Assembly (NCBI GenBank): GCA_041624375.1
Contig: JBFJVD010000090.1
Location: forward strand, 1-10,408
From: JBFJVD01 sp041624375
GTDB lineage: Bacteria > Chloroflexota > Anaerolineae > Anaerolineales > E44-bin32
Reading direction: 5' to 3'
Length of the DNA stretch: 10,408 nt
Position numbers and translations under genes: made by a program. Of the stretch, positions 1 to 5,306 are shown piece by piece (the stretch's first letter is position 1; every line of letters begins with the position of its first letter). The notes below the pieces were generated by a model that saw only the letters and a program-made list of their open reading frames with translations, was not told the origin of the DNA and did not search any database.

Positions 1-1269
1 GTAGTGCAGCGTTGTCGCTTCGGTTTCGAGGTTCTCTCCAGGCTTTAGCTGGGCGGCCTTGCCCATCAGACGGAACATACCTGACTGCGACAGGCTGAAT
101 CCCAGCATCACGCCAAGTGCGTAGAGCGGCAGCATGGCAATCTCATCGGCTTCAAAGGCAACGACAACGGCCGACGAGGCCGCCGCCAGGACGATGATCC
201 CTGAGCTGAACACCAGCCGGTCCCCCCGGTTCTGCATCCAGCGTGGGAGGAATCCATCGCGGGCCAGGAAGAAGCTCAGGCGCGGAAAGTCCTGGAATCC
301 TGTGTTGGCTGCCAGGAAAAGGATCAACATCGTGAAGACCTGGACCCAAATATAGAGGAACCCGCTGCCGACTACACTGCGGGTCATCTGCGAGAGCACG
401 CTCTCGGCGTGTGTTGGAACGATATTGAGCTTCGTCGAGAGGAAGGTGATCCCGAGGAAGAGCGTCATGGCCATGATGCCCATCACGACCATGGTTTGCG
501 CTGCGTTGCGTGATTCAGGTGGCTTGAAGGCACGGACGCCATCGCTGATGGCCTCGATGCCGGTCAGGGCCGTGCACCCGGCGGCAAATGCCCTCAGGAT
601 GAGCCAGACATAGGCAAAGCCGAGATAGGTATCGCTGGGTGGGAGACTCTGCACAGGCGCCACAAGCGGGCTCGTGCCGAATATGCCTGTACTCCGCGCG
701 AGCCCGATCAGAATGACGAGCAGCATCCCGCCCACAAAAGCGTAGGTCGGGATGGCAAAGATCGTTCCGCTTTCCCGGGCGCCGCGCAGGTTGATCCAGG
801 TCACCAGCAGGATCGCGGCCAGCGCCATGTACACGCGATATTCGAACAATTCAGGCAGCGCAGAGGTGAGCGCCCGCACGCCGGCTGAAACCGATACCGA
901 GACGGTGAGCACGTAGTCCGTGAGCAGGGCGGCGGCTGCGAGCAGAGAGGGGATGGTTCCCAGGTTGTCTTTGGCGACGATGTAGGCGCCCCCGCCGCCC
1001 GGGTAGTGCAGGATCGTCTGGATGTAACTGAAAACGACCAGCAGCACGAGGACGGCCACCGCCAGGCCGAGCGGCAGCGTCAACGCCAGCCCGCCGGTTC
1101 CCAGCAGGATGAGCACGCTCATGATCGCTTCCGTGGCGTAGGCGTTGCTGCTGATCGGATCCGACGCGAAAACCGCCAGCGCGCGGACCTTGTCCAGCCG
1201 CTCGTGTGCCTCGCTGCTGGTGGGGAAGGGAGTCCCGATAAGGAATCGCTTGAGTGTAGATAGGGTCAT
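1..1269 (-). CDS. KimA-like (KUP/APC superfamily) potassium permease, 3' end cut by the window
   Basis: The first 423 codons are present, with no stop before the window edge. The protein is very hydrophobic and its N-terminal half matches my recollection of Bacillus KimA (YdaO), a high-affinity proton-coupled K+ importer of the KUP family. Conserved points are the KRFLIG start (7-12), a SD...AY segment with D37 and Y44, DYVLT at 118-122 followed by S126, and TGIEAIS at 236-242. In KimA the equivalent Asp/Tyr/Thr/Ser/Glu positions line the K+ path. About ten membrane segments are visible; the last segments and the cytoplasmic C-terminal domain lie outside. ATG 1269 is the first possible start after an in-frame stop at 1297-1299, although no clear Shine-Dalgarno precedes it. 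The gene follows the APC-Usp gene by 56 bp without a terminator or obvious promoter, so co-transcription is likely. K+ as substrate is inferred from family; an amino acid substrate is the alternative. Confidence 0.85.
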   Translation of the reverse strand, partial: MTLSTLKRFLIGTPFPTSSEAHERLDKVRALAVFASDPISSNAYATEAIMSVLILLGTGGLALTLPLGLAVAVLVLLVVFSYIQTILHYPGGGGAYIVAKDNLGTIPSLLAAAALLTDYVLTVSVSVSAGVRALTSALPELFEYRVYMALAAILLVTWINLRGARESGTIFAIPTYAFVGGMLLVILIGLARSTGIFGTSPLVAPVQSLPPSDTYLGFAYVWLILRAFAAGCTALTGIEAISDGVRAFKPPESRNAAQTMVVMGIMAMTLFLGITFLSTKLNIVPTHAESVLSQMTRSVVGSGFLYIWVQVFTMLILFLAANTGFQDFPRLSFFLARDGFLPRWMQNRGDRLVFSSGIIVLAAASSAVVVAFEADEIAMLPLYALGVMLGFSLSQSGMFRLMGKAAQLKPGENLETEATTLHY

Positions 1270-1325
1270 CGGATGGATAGGCCTGATGAAGTTTCGTTAG
1301 TGGATGGCTGTCCGGCAATTGCGGT

Positions 1326-3872
1326 TCATACAGCCCGAATGGAAATCCAGGTGAACGCCCACAGCACGAGGATGAAGAGACCCGCACCGATCCAGGTGAG
1401 CACCTGGCCGCCGCCGACCAGCATGGCTACGGCCGATGCCACCGCAAGGATTCCCAACAGAAGGATGATCGACCGGTTGGCTTGCGGCCGCGGCATTGCC
1501 GCCGCGTCTTCCGCGTCGCGACGCAAGATGCCCTGTTCCATGAGCTCTTCTTGCGATTCAGGGTCGATCTCCCGATATCCCCCCCGGAAGTAATTCAACA
1601 TCCGGTGGACGCCGAATTCGAGAGCAGGTGCGGTCGGCCGGATCAAAGCTACCGGACATTCCACCTGCCGGGCGATCAGCTGCGGCTTGGAGTCGAAGAA
1701 CTGCCTTCGGAGCCAGCTGTCACGCGTGGCGCCGATAATCACATAATCGGCCTGATTGGCGGATTCGACGATCACGGGAATCGGATCCGCTGAGACCGTG
1801 GTCTCAAGCTGCGTGGTTCCCTCATACTTCGGGTGGCGCCGTTCAAAGGCCCTGATCTGGTCGTCGAGCTGCCGCCGCATGCGCTCGCGGTCCCGGTCGC
1901 TCCACTCGGGCGGGAAAACATGGAGAACGCGCTTCAGCGCACGCTGTTCCCCGGTGAGGATCCCAACCGCCTCCAGCGCGAACCGAATCTGTTCGACGTC
2001 CGTGACCGGAATCAGGATCTCATCGGGCGGCTCATGAATGGCCTGCTGGACCACCAGCACACGGCAACTGACCCGTTCGATGATGCGGTCGATGTTGCGC
2101 CCAACCTGCGTGTCGGCCTCTTTGCTGGCGCCGCGCCACCCCACGATGAGCAGGTTGGCGACCCGTTCAATCACAGTCTCGACGATCGCCTGGTCAATCC
2201 GGTGCGCGATGCGGATGATCACCTCGACCGGGATGCCCTCGCCTTCGACCATCTCGAGGGCCCGGTCGGTGAGCGGCTTGCTGCGCTCGATGAAGTCCCG
2301 TCCGGCGCGCAGCGGGATCTGGGGCGGGACGGTGATGACGTGGAGCAGGGTAATGGCGCCGTCGTGCTGGCGTGCGGCGTTAATCGCCGGCTCGAGTAGC
2401 CCCGGCAGCGACTCGGGGTTGGCGATCGGCACCACCACACGGTACTGATTCGGGTCGAACGCTTCGGGAATCAGCTTGGATTCGGAGATGATCGGCGAGC
2501 GATCCTTTGCCTCCCCGCGCGGCCTCGCGTAGAAGTAGAACCCCCCCAGTCCTACCACGATCCAGACAATGGCGAAGCCCCAGGCGATCGGGGAGTAATT
2601 GAAGAGAAAGAGTGCCAGGAAGAGCTTGAAGACAATGACGACAATGGGGATGTATGGGAAAAAGGGCAGCAGGTAGCCGTAGTTCAGCCGGTCGCCATAT
2701 TTCTGGCGGATGGTGATGATGGCGATGTTGACCTGCAAGAAGATCAATAAGAACATGATGTCGGCCGCCGTGGCGACGTCCTCGATCGGAATGGCGACCG
2801 CCATAAAGGCGATCAGGACCCCGCTCCAGAAGAGCGCTTTGTGCGGGGTGCGCGTGCGGGGATGGATCTCCGCGAAGGAGTCCGGAAGGTTCCTGTCGCG
2901 CCCCATCGCAAACGACACACGGGTGGACGAATACGTGGTGGCGTTGAGCGCGCTCATCGTCGAGAGGATGGCGCCGACGAGCAGCAGGATCGTGCCCAGC
3001 GGCATGAACTGCTTGGCTGCTTCGGCTACGCCCACTTCAGCGTGCTCTGCCAGCCACTGCCAGGTGGGAATGTCAGTTTCCGGGTTGACAGCCCCCATCG
3101 TGACGAAGGCGACGAACATGTAGATCGGAATCACGATTGCCAGAGAAAGAAAAATAGCCCGCGGGATGTTGCGGCGCGGGTCTTTCACTTCCTCGCCGGC
3201 CTGAACGATGATCTCGTAGCCTTCGAACGCGATAAAGGTGAGCCCCATGGCGTTGATAAGGCCTACCGCCCCATTGGGCATGAAGTCGGAGAATTTGCCC
3301 AGGTAGCCTGGATTGCGGATGATGGCCAGGAGCCCACTGCCGATAAAAATCGCCAGGATGACGATCTTGAGCACCGTGACAATGTTGCCGATAGCTCCCG
3401 TCTCGGAGGCGCCCCGGTAGTTGATGAACAAAAACAGGATGATCACAGCGACGGCCAGGAGCTTCAGCAGGAGCTCGCCCTCCAGGCCCGGGATCTCCAG
3501 GTCGAACTCGGCGAAGACCAGCGCCACATGGGCTCCGAACCCCAGCGCGTACAGGCTCCCGGCAACGGCATGGGCGAACCAGTCCATCCAGCCGGCCAGG
3601 AAGGGGTTGGGGCCCGGAAGCCCCTCCTTCACGAACCGGTATCCCCCGCCGGCCTCCGGGATCGCCGAGCCCAGCTCCGCATAGGTCATCGCTGTGAACA
3701 GGGTGACGATCCCGTTCAACGCAAAGGATAGGATCAGCGCCGGCCCTGCTGCGCCGGCGGCGATGCCGGTGAGCACGAAGATGCCCGCGCCGATCATGGC
3801 GCCGACACCGATCATCGTGATGTCGAACAGCGTCAGATTGCGACTGAGTTCGACCTGTGGAGCCTGGGTCAA
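1326..3872 (-). CDS. APC-family permease fused to two universal-stress (Usp) domains and a C-terminal membrane hairpin
   Basis: This is an integral membrane transporter of 848 residues from the preferred start. Residues about 12-450 form the APC core of roughly 12 helices, with the diagnostic helix-1 motif GAMIGAGIF at 24-32 and a FEGYE segment (216-220) in helix 6. A first cytoplasmic Usp domain spans about 476-610 and keeps the nucleotide-binding glycine pattern G-2x-G-9x-G (G578, G581, G591). A second, about 616-747, has an Arg at the second glycine position (717) and looks degenerate. Two more membrane helices (about 801-820 and 823-845) end the protein, an unusual addition. I chose TTG 3872 because AAAGGA sits 6 nt upstream; an in-frame TTG at 3932 would give 868 residues but has no ribosome site. 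The substrate cannot be read from sequence: amino acid or cation import controlled by nucleotide binding to Usp is an inference. It is the first gene of the operon with the KimA-like gene. Confidence 0.9.
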   Translation of the reverse strand: MTQAPQVELSRNLTLFDITMIGVGAMIGAGIFVLTGIAAGAAGPALILSFALNGIVTLFTAMTYAELGSAIPEAGGGYRFVKEGLPGPNPFLAGWMDWFAHAVAGSLYALGFGAHVALVFAEFDLEIPGLEGELLLKLLAVAVIILFLFINYRGASETGAIGNIVTVLKIVILAIFIGSGLLAIIRNPGYLGKFSDFMPNGAVGLINAMGLTFIAFEGYEIIVQAGEEVKDPRRNIPRAIFLSLAIVIPIYMFVAFVTMGAVNPETDIPTWQWLAEHAEVGVAEAAKQFMPLGTILLLVGAILSTMSALNATTYSSTRVSFAMGRDRNLPDSFAEIHPRTRTPHKALFWSGVLIAFMAVAIPIEDVATAADIMFLLIFLQVNIAIITIRQKYGDRLNYGYLLPFFPYIPIVVIVFKLFLALFLFNYSPIAWGFAIVWIVVGLGGFYFYARPRGEAKDRSPIISESKLIPEAFDPNQYRVVVPIANPESLPGLLEPAINAARQHDGAITLLHVITVPPQIPLRAGRDFIERSKPLTDRALEMVEGEGIPVEVIIRIAHRIDQAIVETVIERVANLLIVGWRGASKEADTQVGRNIDRIIERVSCRVLVVQQAIHEPPDEILIPVTDVEQIRFALEAVGILTGEQRALKRVLHVFPPEWSDRDRERMRRQLDDQIRAFERRHPKYEGTTQLETTVSADPIPVIVESANQADYVIIGATRDSWLRRQFFDSKPQLIARQVECPVALIRPTAPALEFGVHRMLNYFRGGYREIDPESQEELMEQGILRRDAEDAAAMPRPQANRSIILLLGILAVASAVAMLVGGGQVLTWIGAGLFILVLWAFTWISIRAV

Positions 3873-3922
3873 GCCGGTTCCTTTCGGCTCGGAACGTCGG
3901 GCTTTCTCAGCTTGCGGTTCCG
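3873..3922 (-). promoter_or_regulatory. Possible RBS-sequestering alternative hairpins in the permease leader
   Basis: Three short elements occur in mRNA order: CGGAAC (3922-3917), GTTCCG (3895-3890) and AGGAAC (3882-3877), the last overlapping the Shine-Dalgarno AAAGGA of the TTG start at 3872. The middle element can pair perfectly with the first (6 bp, 21-nt loop) or, through GTTCC, with GGAAC of the third (5 bp, 9-nt loop). The second pairing can be extended by a bulged GCC/GGC outer stem down to the base next to the start codon, hiding the ribosome site. The layout resembles an anti-sequestor/sequestor pair. I do not recognise a known riboswitch class here, including the c-di-AMP (ydaO) motif. 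Stems this short can arise by chance in GC-rich DNA, and the idea depends on the 3872 start being right. Confidence 0.3.
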
Positions 3923-4058
3923 ATCGAGACAAGAAACAAGGGACAGGTGTCCTGCGCCTGCCCCTGGGAGGGTTTGGACATCGAGAGCAGGAGTCGCAGC
4001 GTCGGGCCGGGGCGACCAGCAGGGGCGCCAGCGGAGGGACGCGCGGGTTCCGACGCCG

Positions 4059-4086
4059 ATTCTAGTCCATTCCGGGGGCCCGTCAA
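4059..4086 (-). promoter_or_regulatory. Sigma-70-type promoter of the permease operon
   Basis: Reading the minus strand, TTGACG (4086-4081) is followed after 16 bp by TAGAAT (4064-4059); each hexamer has a single mismatch to consensus. Transcription would begin near 4052, giving a leader of about 180 nt before the TTG start of the APC-Usp gene. It lies about 75-100 bp past the lipoprotein stop codon, so the operon has its own promoter independent of that gene. Nothing in the leader resembles a coding sequence. Confidence 0.65.
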
Positions 4087-4151
4087 GGATCGGGAGTTTG
4101 CACACGTCATGCGATCGCGGGTCCGGCAGGCGACCCATCGGTTGGCGGAGC

Positions 4152-4179
4152 GATCCGAGACTAAGGCTCTCCGAGGATC
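4152..4179 (-). terminator. Imperfect hairpin over the lipoprotein stop codon (weak terminator candidate)
   Basis: On the minus strand GATCC and GGATC pair (5 bp), then a 3-nt bulge, then GAGA pairs with TCTC around a 7-nt loop that contains the TAG stop. There is no T-run after the stem, so this is at best a weak or factor-assisted terminator. Confidence 0.25.
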
Positions 4180-5060
4180 AGCGTCCCCCAGGTGGTCGGG
4201 TCGAGCAGGCGTCGCGTGCTGACGGTGGAGACCATCGACTGCTGGACGGCCGTAGCGCTCAAGTCGTTATCGGAGATCGAGAAGGCGAATCCATAGCGCG
4301 CACCCGTGCTCGGGGTCACGCCGAACACCGACCAGGGGATCGAAGCCTCCAGATCATAGCCCCCACTGGTCTGCTTCGCGGCGACAGTTGCCGAAGACAA
4401 CGCCCCGGTGCGGCTGGTCGGGTACCAGCGGTAGGCCTCCGGCGCCCGTGATCCGAAGTTGCCAGGGGAAAGGCCGATCTGGTAGTCGTCCGCGGTGAGC
4501 GATTGCGACAAGAAATCGGCCGACAGGTTGGCATCGAGCTGGAACTCGACGGAATCCCCCTTGTAGAGCTGGCTCCCCGTCGAGATCTGGACGAAGGAAT
4601 CATCGGTCACCCTGACGGCCAGATAGAGGTTGTCGTTGTCCCAGGTCACGAACAGGGTGCCGCTGACATCCGAGCCGCCGCTCCAGGAAGCCGCGCCGAA
4701 CACGATCTGATTGACGTTGAACGCGTCGCCGGTCCATTCTGCCAGGTCGCCATCGATGACCGGCGCCGTCGAAGTGAAGGCGGCCGTGATCGGCGAACCA
4801 TTCGGGCGCGTGTTCGAGCCCGAAACCGTGGTGGCCGTTGCCGGGGGCGGCTCCGAAGTCAGGTCAATCGTCGGCGTGGCCACCGGAGGAAGCGTTGGCG
4901 CCGAAACCGTGTTGGTTGCCGTCGGTGCAAACACGAAGGTCAGCGTCAGGTTTGGCGTAGGGAAGGTGAAGGGGGTCGGCGAGGCGGCCCCCGGCAGTGT
5001 GCACGCCGAAATGAAGAGCGCTGCCAGAAGGATGAGCGTCACACGGGCGCGGATGGGCAT
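4161..5060 (-). CDS. Lipoprotein with Thr/Pro-rich linker and CBM9-like (DOMON-type) C-terminal domain
   Basis: The 299-residue product starts with a lipoprotein signal peptide: Arg at 4 and 6, a hydrophobic stretch 7-18, and lipobox I-S-A-C with C20 as the lipidated residue. Residues 21 to about 92 form a low-complexity Thr/Pro/Ala linker that would hold the domain away from the membrane. Residues about 97-297 match the carbohydrate-binding family 9-like fold: IDGDLAEW (102-109), DNDNLYLAVRVTDDSF (141-156), GDSVEFQLDA (168-177) and a late IPWSVFG segment (241-247). Such domains occur in extracellular sugar-binding or haem-binding proteins; the ligand here is unknown and no catalytic domain is attached. 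ATG 5060 is well supported by GGAGG 5 nt upstream. The stop is TAG at 4161-4163. It lies 76 bp downstream of tRNA-Leu on the same strand and probably has its own weak promoter. Confidence 0.88.
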   Translation of the reverse strand: MPIRARVTLILLAALFISACTLPGAASPTPFTFPTPNLTLTFVFAPTATNTVSAPTLPPVATPTIDLTSEPPPATATTVSGSNTRPNGSPITAAFTSTAPVIDGDLAEWTGDAFNVNQIVFGAASWSGGSDVSGTLFVTWDNDNLYLAVRVTDDSFVQISTGSQLYKGDSVEFQLDANLSADFLSQSLTADDYQIGLSPGNFGSRAPEAYRWYPTSRTGALSSATVAAKQTSGGYDLEASIPWSVFGVTPSTGARYGFAFSISDNDLSATAVQQSMVSTVSTRRLLDPTTWGTLILGEP

Positions 5061-5097
5061 GGGAGCCTCCCGACTACGTTCTCGGATGACGGGCTGG

Positions 5098-5127
5098 ATT
5101 GTACAACGATCCGACCGCAGGCGAAAA
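5098..5127 (-). promoter_or_regulatory. Weak promoter candidate for the lipoprotein gene
   Basis: TACAAT (5103-5098) matches five of six bases of the -10 consensus and would give a leader of about 30 nt carrying GGAGG. The -35 candidate TTTTCG (5127-5122, 18-bp spacing) is poor, so read-through from the tRNA-Leu promoter is an alternative source of transcription. Confidence 0.3.
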
Positions 5128-5136
5128 CGGGCAAGG

Positions 5137-5220
5137 TGGGGCGGGTGGGAGTCGAACCCACACGAGGTTGCCCTCAGAGGATTTTAAGTCCCCGGCGTCT
5201 GCCAATTCCGCCACCGCCCC
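5137..5220 (-). tRNA. tRNA-Leu (anticodon TAA)
   Basis: The 84-nt minus-strand sequence folds as a class II tRNA. The acceptor stem GGGGCGG (5220-5214) pairs perfectly with CCGCCCC (5144-5138), and A (5137) is the discriminator base expected for leucine. The D-arm carries the invariant GG. The anticodon stem GGGGA/TCCTC encloses loop CTTAAAA with anticodon TAA, reading UUA and by wobble UUG. A long variable arm (GAGG-GCAA-CCTC) is followed by the T-arm GTGGG-TTCGACT-CCCAC. The 3' CCA is not encoded (CCT follows the discriminator) and must be added after transcription. A near-consensus promoter lies just upstream. Confidence 0.97.
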
Positions 5221-5228
5221 TGAGTTTG

Positions 5229-5256
5229 ATTCTATGTGGGAGCAGCGGGCCGTCAA
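5229..5256 (-). promoter_or_regulatory. tRNA-Leu promoter
   Basis: On the minus strand TTGACG (5256-5251), a 16-bp spacer and TAGAAT (5234-5229) form a strong sigma-70-type promoter. The expected start near 5222 is two or so bases before the mature tRNA 5' end at 5220. It is built exactly like the permease-operon promoter at 4059-4086 and is divergent to the secA promoter. Confidence 0.7.
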
Positions 5257-5288
5257 GGCCGGCCCGAAACCGGGGCAGCAAGCCGCTA

Positions 5289-5297
5289 TGCTATAAT
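5289..5297 (+). promoter_or_regulatory. Extended -10 promoter of secA, implying a leaderless transcript
   Basis: TGCTATAAT is a perfect extended -10 element (TGn followed by TATAAT at 5292-5297). No -35 box is recognisable at the expected distance, where the sequence reads ACCGGG, consistent with an extended -10 promoter. Placing the hexamer at -12 to -7 puts the start near 5304, only 0-4 nt from the secA ATG at 5307, and the bases between are CCCCCCGCG with no ribosome-binding site. Confidence 0.65.
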
Positions 5298-5306
5298 CCC
5301 CCCGCG

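Noticed and set aside
851..1387. A 178-codon minus-strand frame overlapping the start of the KimA-like gene
   Set aside because: It is out of frame with the KimA-like coding sequence, which has clear family motifs; the alternative translation is Arg/Pro-rich noise.
2841..3731. A 296-codon plus-strand open frame opposite the APC-Usp permease
   Set aside because: Its composition is typical of the reverse complement of a membrane-protein gene (rich in Arg, Asp, Gln, His), and it shows no domain.
3873..4052. c-di-AMP (ydaO) riboswitch upstream of the transport operon
   Set aside because: Expected from the KimA-like gene, but the conserved aptamer segments could not be found in the leader.
5257..5264. 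GGCCGGCC palindrome between the divergent promoters as an operator
   Set aside because: An 8-bp GC palindrome is expected by chance in this composition, and nothing else supports regulator binding.
4503..5306. A plus-strand open frame continuing 268 codons upstream of SecA, in frame with it
   Set aside because: It is antisense to the lipoprotein and to tRNA-Leu, has a low-complexity Arg/Gly-rich composition, and SecA homologues begin at the MFKKL-type start at 5307.
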